NCBI GenBank assembly: GCA_013213745.1
Contig: JABSQH010000015.1
Location: forward strand, 1 to 59,665
Length of the DNA: 59,665 nucleotides
Reading direction: 5' to 3'
Source: Ilumatobacteraceae bacterium
GTDB lineage: Bacteria; Actinomycetota; Acidimicrobiia; Acidimicrobiales; Ilumatobacteraceae
The translations under genes and the position numbers were made by a program. Positions 17,788 to 25,612 of this stretch are shown in pieces (the stretch's first letter is position 1; each line of letters opens with the position of its first letter). The notes under the pieces were generated by a model. It saw only the letters and a program-made list of their open reading frames with translations, had not been told where the DNA came from and did not search any database.

Positions 17788-17826
17788 CCGGCCCTCGACG
17801 CCACGGGACGTAACGTCGAGGGCCGG
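17788..17826 (-). terminator. Hairpin between pstS and pstC (partial terminator or stabiliser)
   Basis: Arms 17788-17800 and 17814-17826 form a perfect 13-bp stem around a 13-base loop, just after the pstS stop on the minus strand. Intercistronic hairpins after binding-protein genes commonly protect the upstream message or let only part of transcription pass, giving more PstS than permease. No T-tract is present, so read-through into pstC is plausible. Confidence 0.65.
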
Positions 17827-17841
17827 ACCGCGGTGTCGGAA

Positions 17842-18927
17842 TCAGCCGCCGTCGCGGGTACCGGTCTCCCGGTTGTCCCACACGGAGACCGTTGTGGCGA
17901 GCGAGTCTTCATTCAGCGGCACGTAAGGAACCTGGCCTTCGCCGGTGCCCACCAGGGTGGTGATGCCCTCGTTGATGTAGAAATCGACGAACGGCGCGAG
18001 CGCTTCGTTGCTCTCGAGCGCAGGGACGCTGATGTAGATGTAGAGGCTGCGAGCGATCGGGAACTCCCCGCTGGCAATCGTCTCTGTGGTCGGCTCGACA
18101 CAGCCGGCGCCACCGTCGACCTGCAGCGGCTTGACGCTGTCGAGGTTCTCCTCAACGAAGGCGAAGCCGATCCAGCCGAGCGACGTGTCGTTGGCCGCGA
18201 TGCCCTCGATGATCACGTTGTCGTTCGGGCTCGCCGTGTAGTCGGGCCGCACGTTGGCGCCCTCGACCCCGAGCTCATCGCCGCCCGACTCGATCACGAT
18301 CTCCACGAAGCTGTCGAACGTGCCGGACTCCTCACCAGGAGCCGTCACGGTCAGCGGTGCGTCGGGGAACGGCGTGTTCGGCGTGCCGAGGTCGGTGACC
18401 GTGGCGCCGATCGTGTCGGCCGCATCCGTCGCTCCCGACCAGTTGTCCACCCCGGTCGCATCCGGGCCGAGCAGGGCGTACAGGTCGACGAACGAGAGGC
18501 ACTCGACCGCGTCATTGGCGGTCGAGGTGATCACCGACAAGCCGTCCACTGCGACCTCGAGCTCGATGAACTCGATCCCGTTGGCCTCGCAGTTCTCGAT
18601 CTCCTCGGCCTTGATCGGGCGGGAAGCATCGGAGACGTCGGTTTCGCCGTTGCAGAACTTGGCGAACCCGTCGCCCGTACCCGGACCCTCGACCGTGATG
18701 GCCACGCCGGGGTTCTGATCGGCGAACTCGTTGCCGACGGCGATCGAGATCGGCTCGACCGTCGACGAACCGGACACGAAGATGCTGCCGGAGACGTCGC
18801 TCGAGCCGCTCGACTCGTCCTCGGCGGCGGTGGTGTCGCTGCTGCTGTCGTCGTCGTCACCGCACGCGGCGGCAACGAGGGCCAGAGCCAGGGCGCCAGC
18901 AAGAATTCGACGCTTGGGAGTGTTCAC
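17842..18927 (-). CDS. pstS: Phosphate-binding lipoprotein PstS
   Basis: A 361-residue periplasmic-type substrate-binding protein anchored by a lipobox (VAAAC, Cys22) and a Ser/Asp-rich linker. Phosphate-binding segments are recognisable: ISVSGSSTVEP-like (FVSGSSTVEP), GPGTGDGFAKFCNGETDVSDASRPI, and PGEESGTFDSF. It starts at GTG 18927 with a GGAG ribosome site upstream. A PHO operator lies 110-155 bp upstream, and a hairpin occupies the leader. Confidence 0.94.
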   Translation of the reverse strand: MNTPKRRILAGALALALVAAACGDDDDSSSDTTAAEDESSGSSDVSGSIFVSGSSTVEPISIAVGNEFADQNPGVAITVEGPGTGDGFAKFCNGETDVSDASRPIKAEEIENCEANGIEFIELEVAVDGLSVITSTANDAVECLSFVDLYALLGPDATGVDNWSGATDAADTIGATVTDLGTPNTPFPDAPLTVTAPGEESGTFDSFVEIVIESGGDELGVEGANVRPDYTASPNDNVIIEGIAANDTSLGWIGFAFVEENLDSVKPLQVDGGAGCVEPTTETIASGEFPIARSLYIYISVPALESNEALAPFVDFYINEGITTLVGTGEGQVPYVPLNEDSLATTVSVWDNRETGTRDGG

Positions 18928-18953
18928 GCGTTGTACTCCATTTCGGATTTGGG

Positions 18954-18972
18954 GCCCACCGGAGCGGTGGGC
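18954..18972 (-). promoter_or_regulatory. Leader hairpin of pstS
   Basis: Arms 18954-18961 and 18965-18972 form an 8-bp GC-rich stem with a three-base loop, 27 bp before the pstS start codon and immediately before its ribosome site. It may stabilise the message or modulate initiation; no known riboswitch consensus is recognised. Confidence 0.4.
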
Positions 18973-19026
18973 AGATGGTCGTCGTGAGAGTGCTCACAGG
19001 CCACTGAGGGTCGGTCGCCAGGCGGC

Positions 19027-19081
19027 AACCTAAACCTGGGAGGTGAACCGCAGCGCCGACCGAGGTGAACGACAAGTGAAC
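19027..19081 (-). promoter_or_regulatory. PHO box array and -10 element of pstS
   Basis: On the minus strand, four contiguous 11-bp units occupy 19081-19038. Three of them begin GTTCACT, GTTCACC and GTTCACC, and the third unit in order is degenerate. This is the direct-repeat architecture of actinobacterial PHO boxes bound by PhoP or RegX3. Five bases further on is TAGGTT (19032-19027), a plausible -10 hexamer, so the boxes stand where a -35 would be, as expected for an activated promoter. The operator predicts induction of pstSCAB-phoU-senX3-regX3 on phosphate starvation. Confidence 0.8.
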
Positions 19082-19127
19082 GAACGCCAACGACCGCGCC
19101 AACTCTCGCGGCCGATTGACGGCCGCG

Positions 19128-21212
19128 TCAGTGCCGACCGGCGAGCTGCTGTTCGGCCGCCCAGCGATACAACCGCTCCTGAGGGTGCGGCTCGAAGGCG
19201 TTGGTCGGTCCGATGCGCGCCCACTGATCGTCGGGTTGCAGCTCCCACGCCACGACGTCGTCGGCCAGCGCGAAGTCGAGCGCTTGGTCGAGCCAGGCGG
19301 TGTGCCGCGGATGCTCGATCGGCACGATCACCTCGACACGGCGGTTGAGGTTACGGGGCATCAGGTCGGCCGAGCCGATGAGGTACACCGCGTCGGTTTC
19401 GGCGTCGGCGATTCGGGCGCCGTGCACGACGTTGCCGTGGGCGAAACGATAGATGCGCGAGTGCTCGAGGTAGCGGCCGAGAATGCTGCGCACGCGAATG
19501 TTCTCCGACAACCCGGGTACGCCGGCGCGAACGCAGCAGATGCCGCGGACCACCGCATCGATGCGGGTGCCCGCGGCGCTTGCTGCGTACAAGGCTTCGG
19601 CGATCCCTTGGTCGGCGATCGAATTGCACTTCAGGGTGATGTGCCCCTCTGGCCCGAACGACGCCTCGTGTTCGATCAGGTCGACGATCTGGCGTCGCAG
19701 GTCTCGTGGTGCGACGAGGAGCTGTCGATAGTCCTCCGAACGGCTGTAGCCGGTGAGGTGGTTGAACAGCTGCGCCGCGTCGGCACCGATGTCGAGGTCG
19801 CAGGTGAGGATGCCGAGATCCTCATAGATGCGCGCTGTCTTGCCGTTGTAGTTGCCCGTGCCGACGTGGCAGTACCGCCGCAGACGATCGCCGTCGTCGC
19901 GGACGACGAGCACGACTTTGCTGTGGGTCTTCAACCCGACCATTCCGTACACGACATGCACGCCGGCGCGTTCGAGCTGCTTGGCCCACTGCACGTTGGT
20001 GGCCTCGTCGAAGCGCGCTTTCAACTCGACGAGTACTGCGACCTGCACGCCGCGTTCGGCAGCCCGGATCAGGCTGCGGATGACCGCGCTGTCGCCGCCA
20101 GCGCGGTACAGCGTCATCTTGATCGACTGCACACGCGGGTCGTCGGCCGCCTGGGCGATGAACTCCTCGACGCTCGCCGCAAAGCTCTCGTAGGGGTGGT
20201 GAACGAGCATTGCGCGGTGACGGATGACATCGAAGATCGGACGATCACTGTCGTCGGCCGCGGCGATGCGCCCCGGTACAACAGGTGTCCACACGTCGTC
20301 TTTGAGGTCCGGCCGATCGAACTCGAGGAGTTGCCACAGACACGACAGGTCGAGCGGCGCTCGGTGGTAGGTGACGTCGCTGTGCTGCAGCTCGAGTTCG
20401 CGCACGAGGAGCTCGAGAATCTCGGTGCCGATCCCGTGGGGCACCTCGAGGCGCACCGCCTGCTTGAACCGGCGACGACGCAGCTCCATCTCGACGGCTT
20501 CGAGGAGATCGTCGGCCTCATCTTCTTCGAGCGTGAGGTCGGCATTGCGACTGACGCGGAACGGTGCCCACTCTTCCACGACCATGCCGACGAAGAGGCG
20601 ATCGAGGTTGGCGGCGATCAGCTGCTCGACGGGCAGCAGCCGAGCGAGCGATGTGGTGACCAGCCGCGGAAACACGTTGGGCACCTTGAGGCGAGCAAAC
20701 CGGCGGTCGCCCGTCTCGGGGTCGGCGACGTGCACGGCGAGCGACAGGGCCAGATCGGAGATGTACGGAAAGGGGTGTCCGGGGTCGACGGCCAGCGGCG
20801 TGAGCACGGGGAAGACCCGTTCTTCGAAGAGCTCGTCGAGCACCCCTCGCTCCTCGTCGGTGGTGTCGGCGTAATCGATGATCTCGATGTCGTGCGCCGC
20901 GAGCTCCGGCCGCAGCTCGTCGAGAAACGTGTCGTCGAGCCGATCGACGAAGTCCGGCACACGATGCGCGATCGCGGCCAGCTGTTGCGATGGCGTACGA
21001 CCATCCCACGTCGGCCGCTCGATACCCGCGGCGATCTGATCGTGAAGCGCAGCAACGCGCACTTGGAAGAACTCGTCGAGGTTGGTCGAGGCGATCGCGC
21101 AAAATTTGGCCCGCTCGAGGAGCGGAATACCCGGCTCGCGCGCCAATTGCAGCACGCGATCGTTGAAGCCGAGCCAACTCAGCTCGCGATTGAGGAACCG
21201 TTCATCGAGCAT
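19128..21212 (-). CDS. ppk1: Polyphosphate kinase 1
   Basis: A 694-residue enzyme that makes polyphosphate from ATP. It starts FLNRELSWLGFNDRVLQLA and carries ASTNLDEFFQVRV, FPYISDLALSL, the phospho-acceptor region GLKTHSKVVLVVR, YCHVGTGNYNGKTARIYEDLG and the PLD-like C-terminal domains (LIGSADLMPRNLNRRVEV). Length matches the family (about 690-720). It lies directly upstream of the PHO-controlled pstS on the same strand, 27 bp after a small conserved gene. Confidence 0.95.
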   Translation of the reverse strand: MLDERFLNRELSWLGFNDRVLQLAREPGIPLLERAKFCAIASTNLDEFFQVRVAALHDQIAAGIERPTWDGRTPSQQLAAIAHRVPDFVDRLDDTFLDELRPELAAHDIEIIDYADTTDEERGVLDELFEERVFPVLTPLAVDPGHPFPYISDLALSLAVHVADPETGDRRFARLKVPNVFPRLVTTSLARLLPVEQLIAANLDRLFVGMVVEEWAPFRVSRNADLTLEEDEADDLLEAVEMELRRRRFKQAVRLEVPHGIGTEILELLVRELELQHSDVTYHRAPLDLSCLWQLLEFDRPDLKDDVWTPVVPGRIAAADDSDRPIFDVIRHRAMLVHHPYESFAASVEEFIAQAADDPRVQSIKMTLYRAGGDSAVIRSLIRAAERGVQVAVLVELKARFDEATNVQWAKQLERAGVHVVYGMVGLKTHSKVVLVVRDDGDRLRRYCHVGTGNYNGKTARIYEDLGILTCDLDIGADAAQLFNHLTGYSRSEDYRQLLVAPRDLRRQIVDLIEHEASFGPEGHITLKCNSIADQGIAEALYAASAAGTRIDAVVRGICCVRAGVPGLSENIRVRSILGRYLEHSRIYRFAHGNVVHGARIADAETDAVYLIGSADLMPRNLNRRVEVIVPIEHPRHTAWLDQALDFALADDVVAWELQPDDQWARIGPTNAFEPHPQERLYRWAAEQQLAGRH

Positions 21213-21239
21213 CGGATCCCGCCGGTCGGCCGGCGCGGC

Positions 21240-21506
21240 CTACTCCTCGGGTTCGGGACGACCGAGATCCCACTCGATGGAGATGTTCTCGCGCTCGGCG
21301 TCACGCACGATCCGCTCGCGGTTGCGACGGAACTGCGGGTCGTCGCGAGGCAACAGCACGAGGCGCGCCAACACGCGGGCCCGGAACTCATCGAGCGCCT
21401 GCCGGTCGCCCCAGTCGCCGTAGACCTCCCAGTGGGGCGCGACCGGACCGTGGTAGACGATTCGGGCGTGCGCTCGCGGCTCTGGGGCCTCGACGACATC
21501 GGTCAT
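21240..21506 (-). CDS. Conserved actinobacterial protein of unknown function upstream of ppk1
   Basis: An 88-residue acidic/basic mixed protein (ATG 21506) with RAHARIVYHGPVAPHWEVYG and RVLARLVLLPRDDPQFRRNRERI. There are no membrane segments or Cys. I do not recognise a named family. It is 27 bp upstream of ppk1 on the same strand and probably co-transcribed, which ties it to polyphosphate metabolism by position only. Confidence 0.65.
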   Translation of the reverse strand: MTDVVEAPEPRAHARIVYHGPVAPHWEVYGDWGDRQALDEFRARVLARLVLLPRDDPQFRRNRERIVRDAERENISIEWDLGRPEPEE

Positions 21507-21750
21507 GGCCAGCGATATTACCTGCACGCGACGCCGTCGACCCGTCACGGGAGGCGGTTGAATGCTGGACTTTTCTTTACGAACGCGTTACGTTCGAGAG
21601 TCAACATCGCAACGTAAGGCGACCCGGAACCCACGTCATCTCGAAACGATCAAGAAAGTGGGCTCCAGGCGGGAACCGCACAGCGATCGGCAACGTCTAC
21701 TTACCGGAAGCGACGCACGTCGTGTGCGGCCAGGCGAAAAGGACCCCATC

Positions 21751-22098
21751 GTGATCACTCGCATAACCAGTCGAACCAAGTCAACCGGCGACACCACGAC
21801 GCTCGTCGCCGACGATCGCCCCACCGAGCTCGACAGCGCACCGCACGATCCCGACTCCATGACGGCCTGGATGGCCGAGGGCAACTGCCGCCTGTACCCG
21901 CCGGCCACGTTCTTCCCGAGCGACGGCGTCGGCGTCGACCGGGCCCGCAAGATCTGCCGCGACTGCCCCGTGCAGGAACGTTGCCTTGAATACGCCCTCG
22001 AAGAGCGCATCGATCATGGTGTGTGGGGTGGGTGCAGCGAACGCGAACGCCGCCGCATCCTTAAGCGCCGTCGCACCGAAATCGTCGGCTCGGCCTGA
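21751..22098 (+). CDS. WhiB-family Fe-S transcriptional regulator
   Basis: A 115-residue WhiB protein. Four Cys ligands (C46, C69, C72, C78, with a CxxC pair) hold a redox- or NO-sensitive 4Fe-4S cluster, followed by GVWGGCSERERR and a basic KRRR tail. An additional Cys lies in the GVWGG turn (C95). The GTG at 21751 is chosen because AAAAGGA lies seven bases upstream. The 5' part (residues 1-35) is a polar extension. The 240-bp divergent region upstream contains a short inverted repeat at 21580-21596. Confidence 0.88.
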   Translation: MITRITSRTKSTGDTTTLVADDRPTELDSAPHDPDSMTAWMAEGNCRLYPPATFFPSDGVGVDRARKICRDCPVQERCLEYALEERIDHGVWGGCSERERRRILKRRRTEIVGSA

Positions 22099-22148
22099 CT
22101 TCACGTCTGTCGACGTGATTACCGGACGGCCTCGCGCCAGGCTTGCTC

Positions 22149-22169
22149 GCCGGCGCTCACTGCGCCGGC
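22149..22169. terminator. Hairpin between convergent whiB and tatA (1)
   Basis: Arms 22149-22156 and 22162-22169 pair perfectly (8 bp, five-base loop). It lies 51 bp after the whiB stop and serves best as the whiB terminator. Confidence 0.55.
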
Positions 22170-22206
22170 TGTGCTGACGGCCGACGCGTCACACCACGTC
22201 TGACCG

Positions 22207-22224
22207 GCTCAGCGACTGCTGAGC
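22207..22224. terminator. Hairpin between convergent whiB and tatA (2)
   Basis: GCTCAGC at 22207-22213 and GCTGAGC at 22218-22224 pair around GACT. It lies eight bases from the tatA stop and is the likely tatA terminator. Confidence 0.55.
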
Positions 22225-22231
22225 GCTGCGG

Positions 22232-22453
22232 TCAGGAACTGGGCGGGGCGTCGTTCGACTCGGCGGCGTCGGTCTTGGTCGAGGCGGCGTCGCTGGCCGG
22301 CTTGTCTTTCTCGGCCTGATCGGCCTCGGCGATGCCGTCTTTGAATTCCTTTTGCGCCTTGCCAAGGTTCTTGGCGAGCTTCGGCAACTGCGAGCCCCCG
22401 AAGAGCACCAGGACGATGACGAGGACGATGATCATCTCGCTGGAACCGAACAT
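22232..22453 (-). CDS. tatA: Twin-arginine translocase subunit TatA
   Basis: A 73-residue Tat pore protein: N-terminal membrane helix (residues 6-19), the FGGSQLPKLAKNLG hinge and amphipathic helix, then an acidic/Ala-rich cytoplasmic tail. It multimerises with TatC to export folded proteins; tatB and tatC are not in the window. Gene size and motif fit TatA/TatE. Confidence 0.92.
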   Translation of the reverse strand: MFGSSEMIIVLVIVLVLFGGSQLPKLAKNLGKAQKEFKDGIAEADQAEKDKPASDAASTKTDAAESNDAPPSS

Positions 22454-22508
22454 GACGTGAGGCTACCGCACGATCACGGTGACTGCGGCACGGCCAACCA
22501 GACCCGGC

Positions 22509-22808
22509 TCATGCGGTGATTGAACTACGCGCCACTTGCGCCCGCTGGCGTCGAATCCGCCGGCGTTCACGCTCCGACAGGCCGCCCCAGATACCGAACT
22601 TCTCACCGTTCTGCAGAGCAAACTCCAAGCAGTCGTGGCGCACCTCGCAGCCGCGACAGACCTCCTTGGCCTCGCGTGTCGACGCGCCACGCTCGGGGAA
22701 GAACAGATCGGGATCGACTCCGAGACAATTGGCGTTGTCGTGCCAATCCGGGTCTGGTTCGACCGGGACGGCACTCACGGTAATGCTCGAGGTGGTGATG
22801 AACTGCAT
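22509..22808 (-). CDS. whiB2: WhiB2/WhmD-like Fe-S regulator
   Basis: A 99-residue WhiB protein with Cys28, C51, C54 and C60, then FGIWGGLSERERRRIRRQR. The segment FFPERGASTREAKEVCRGCEVR is the pattern of WhiB2/WhmD, which controls septation in related bacteria. An AGGAGG site stands five bases before the ATG at 22808. The promoter side is unusually AT-rich with short palindromes. Confidence 0.9.
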   Translation of the reverse strand: MQFITTSSITVSAVPVEPDPDWHDNANCLGVDPDLFFPERGASTREAKEVCRGCEVRHDCLEFALQNGEKFGIWGGLSERERRRIRRQRAQVARSSITA

Positions 22809-22862
22809 GGGGACCTCCTGCCAGGCCCGTCAAATTGCGAAAGACACCAGCGCGCACAGCGC

Positions 22863-22907
22863 TGTAATTACACTTCGGTAATTCTGCCAGTGGTTGCGCG
22901 AATTCGC
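22863..22907 (-). promoter_or_regulatory. AT-rich palindromic region upstream of whiB2
   Basis: Upstream of whiB2 lie TGTAATTACA (22863-22872, perfect palindrome), AATTAC/GTAATT arms (22866-22871 and 22878-22883) and GCGAATTCGC (22898-22907, perfect palindrome). Such AT-rich symmetric sites in a GC-rich genome are likely regulator-binding sites around the whiB2 promoter; the regulator is unknown. Confidence 0.4.
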
Positions 22908-22938
22908 AAGGTGAGAATTCTGCAGCGACGAAAGCCGG

Positions 22939-24963
22939 TCAGCTGGCGCGTCGGCCGCGAGCCATGTCGCGCTTGCCCTGGATGAAATCGACCAGGACAT
23001 AGTCGCCGAGGTTCTCCGGTGTCGTGAAGAACGCCCGCCCCCGATTGATCTCGGTCATCTGCTCGATAAAGGCACGCAGCGAGCCGTCGGCTCCGAGCCC
23101 GAACGTATTGATCCGAATCTGCTCTTTGGTGCAGCGAACCACTTCACGCAACGTCGCCTCGACGGTTTCGCGCACCGGCGGATAGCTGAAGAACGGGTGG
23201 CCGTCGGCGGTGATGTGCGCAGTGGGCTCGCCGTCGGTGATCATGATGATCTGTTTCGTGCCCGTCTGCTTGGCCAAGAGCGACCGCGCCAAGGTGAACC
23301 CGTGGTGCATGTTGGTGCCGTAGACAAAATCCCACGACACCTCCGGCAGCTGCTCGGCGGTGAGAATGCGCGCCGTCTCGGAGAAACCGACAAGCCCGAG
23401 GTAATCGCGCGGAAACTGCGACGCGATGAGGTGGTGCAGCGCCATGGCCACCTTCTTGGCCGGCAAGAAGTTGTCACGCATCGGCATCGACAACGACAGG
23501 TCGAGCATGAGCACCGTCGACGATCGCGTCAGATGCTCAGTGCGCTCGATCTCGAAGTCGTCAGGTGACAGCCGGATCGGCGGTCCACTCGATTCCCCGT
23601 CGCCGCTCGTGCGACGCAAGGCGTTGCGAATCGTGCGATTGAGATCGAGCTGGAACGGGTCGCCGTACTCGTAGGGCTTGGTGTCGTAGGTCCGCTCGTG
23701 ACCGTGACCCAGCCGGTCCGTGTCGTGCTGCCCGAGGGTGTCTTTGGCCAGCTTGGCGAAGAGTTCTCGGAGCGCATTGGAGCCGATCTTGCGCAAGCCC
23801 TTCGGCGTCAGTTCGAGACGACCCTCCTTCTGCTCGATGAGGCCAGCCTCTTCGAGCATCTTGGTCAGTTCAGCCAGGCGTTCGAGCGAGCGAGCGGCGT
23901 CATCGCCGAGCAAGTCACGTACCCGGTCCATGTCGGCCTCGGCGAGCGCGGCCGGGCTCGAGGCGTTGCGCAGGAGGTTCTCCAACTGGTCGAGTTCGCC
24001 GAGTTCTTGCATCGCCTGCATCGCCTCGCCGAACCCCATCGGGTCCTGACCCTCGAAGTCGTAGCTCTGTTGCCAGTTGAGCTGGGGGAACATCTGCTGC
24101 AGATTCCCCGACAACTGCTGCATCTGCCACTGCAGGTCCATGTCTTCGAGCAGCTGGTCGCTGAGCTGTTGCAGCTGGGCTCGCTGCTCGGGCGTCATCG
24201 AGTTGAGCATCGCTTGCATCGCCGCCATCCGCTGGGCCATCTGCTCAAGCAACTCTTCGACGGTCTCCGGATTCTCCGGAAAGAAGTCGCCGTACTGCTC
24301 CATGAACTCCTCGAAGCGCGGGTCTTCGCCACGCTGATGACGTTCGAGCATCTCGTTGAGTGCCGCCATCATGTCCTTCATCCGGGCCATGTCCTCGGGC
24401 GTCATGTTCTCCATCGCGCCCGACATCTGGTCGACCATCTGTTGCATCAGTTGTTCACGCAGCTTGTCGAGCAGCTGCTCGAAGCGGCGTTGTGCGTCGT
24501 CGGACTCGAAGTTGTACGCGTCGAGCTCGCGGACCTTCCCGGCAAGGTCATCGGGCAGCATGTCGAGGGCCATGTTGCGGTCCATCGCTGTTGCCTCGGT
24601 GTTGGCCATGCGCCGCTCGTCGCCGGACGTGCGGGCATCGCGTACGGCGTTCTCGATGGCGTGCCGTTCCTCGTCGACGATGTCGTCGAGCTCGGCCTTG
24701 ATCTCGTCGTAGACGCCGCCGAGATCCGACCGGTCGAGCCGCGACTGCCGCTCGTCGCGCAACTGCTCGAGCATCTCACGCAGCCCTTGCATGCGCTCAC
24801 CGGCCCGATCGTTCAGACCGTCTTGCATCATCCGGCGCAGCGCCGCGTTGACATCTCCGTGGTACAGCAGCTCGTCGGTGAGGTCGTCGAATGCCGCGTC
24901 GGCATCGAACTCGAACCCGGTCTGGGTGCCGTCCCACCGGGAATACGTGAACCGCTTCGCCAT
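22939..24963 (-). CDS. VWA-domain protein, partner of a MoxR-type ATPase
   Basis: A 674-residue protein with a C-terminal von Willebrand A domain carrying a MIDAS metal site (DLSLSMP and MITDGEP). It is preceded by a long helical, Met/Gln-rich region (about residues 160-330) with repeated MxxxM patterns. The N-terminus FTYSRWDGTQ and overall size match the actinobacterial VWA proteins usually encoded next to a magnesium-chelatase-like AAA ATPase (compare Rv0959 with Rv0958 in M. tuberculosis). Here that ATPase gene is 5.5 kb away at 30507-31925 on the same strand. The role of this pair is not established. Confidence 0.85.
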   Translation of the reverse strand: MAKRFTYSRWDGTQTGFEFDADAAFDDLTDELLYHGDVNAALRRMMQDGLNDRAGERMQGLREMLEQLRDERQSRLDRSDLGGVYDEIKAELDDIVDEERHAIENAVRDARTSGDERRMANTEATAMDRNMALDMLPDDLAGKVRELDAYNFESDDAQRRFEQLLDKLREQLMQQMVDQMSGAMENMTPEDMARMKDMMAALNEMLERHQRGEDPRFEEFMEQYGDFFPENPETVEELLEQMAQRMAAMQAMLNSMTPEQRAQLQQLSDQLLEDMDLQWQMQQLSGNLQQMFPQLNWQQSYDFEGQDPMGFGEAMQAMQELGELDQLENLLRNASSPAALAEADMDRVRDLLGDDAARSLERLAELTKMLEEAGLIEQKEGRLELTPKGLRKIGSNALRELFAKLAKDTLGQHDTDRLGHGHERTYDTKPYEYGDPFQLDLNRTIRNALRRTSGDGESSGPPIRLSPDDFEIERTEHLTRSSTVLMLDLSLSMPMRDNFLPAKKVAMALHHLIASQFPRDYLGLVGFSETARILTAEQLPEVSWDFVYGTNMHHGFTLARSLLAKQTGTKQIIMITDGEPTAHITADGHPFFSYPPVRETVEATLREVVRCTKEQIRINTFGLGADGSLRAFIEQMTEINRGRAFFTTPENLGDYVLVDFIQGKRDMARGRRAS

Positions 24964-25021
24964 GGGTCGAATCTACTCGGGCATCCGGCGCAGACGCCCA
25001 CGGAGGGCGTAGCCTGCAGGC

Positions 25022-25567
25022 ATGCGTGTCCCCCGCACGTTCGTTTTCGTCGACCTGTCCGGATTCACCAACTACACCGCGGCGTTCGGTGATGATGCCG
25101 CCGGCCGTCTGCTGTCGACCTTCCGCTCCATCGTCCGCACCGTCGCTTCTGATCGTGGCGTGCGCATCGCCAAATGGCTCGGCGACGGCTGCATGATCGT
25201 GGCAGTGCAGCAGCGCGATGCGATCGCATTCGTGCTCGAGCTCTCAGAGCGCGCCCGCGACGTGTGTTCGCCGCTCACCGTGCGCGCTGGGCTGGCCACC
25301 GGCCACGCCCTGCTGTTCGAAGGCGACGACTACATCGGCTCGGCGGTCAACATGGCGGCTCGGCTGTGCGACCACGCCACCGGGGTCGAGCTGTTGATGC
25401 CGACGATGCATCTCGGCCGCCTCCCCGACGGCGCCACCGCCACGCCGTACGGCGAAGTCGACCTCAGTGGGTTCCCGGGCCCGATCGACGTCGTCGAGCT
25501 CGGTGGCGTGCCCGAACCGGTCAGCGTCGATGCCGGCGAGCTCTGGACCCGCACACCGTTCATCTAG
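25022..25567 (+). CDS. Single-domain class III nucleotide cyclase
   Basis: A 181-residue stand-alone catalytic domain. Metal-binding Asp residues are D11 (FVDLSGFT) and D55 (KWLGDGCM); K51 and D103 (DYIG) occupy the purine-specifying positions in the ATP-type combination; N110 and R114 (AVNMAAR) are the transition-state residues. All six catalytic positions are therefore present, predicting a homodimeric adenylate cyclase. It may co-transcribe with the GH1-like gene 45 bp downstream. Confidence 0.82.
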   Translation: MRVPRTFVFVDLSGFTNYTAAFGDDAAGRLLSTFRSIVRTVASDRGVRIAKWLGDGCMIVAVQQRDAIAFVLELSERARDVCSPLTVRAGLATGHALLFEGDDYIGSAVNMAARLCDHATGVELLMPTMHLGRLPDGATATPYGEVDLSGFPGPIDVVELGGVPEPVSVDAGELWTRTPFI

Positions 25568-25612
25568 CCGGCAGGCCGACCGACGCCGCCGCGTGAGCCC
25601 GCCGGTGATCTG

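Noticed and set aside
19116-21617. An 833-codon open frame on the plus strand
   Set aside because: It is wholly antisense to ppk1 and its small upstream gene. The composition is what the reverse frame of a GC-rich gene gives; ppk1 has all family motifs.
22149-22224. A small RNA gene between whiB and tatA
   Set aside because: Two simple hairpins next to convergent stops are explained as terminators; no promoter-like sequence is seen.
23698-25092. A 464-codon plus-strand open frame opposite the VWA gene
   Set aside because: It is an antisense shadow, and the VWA protein on the other strand has clear motifs.
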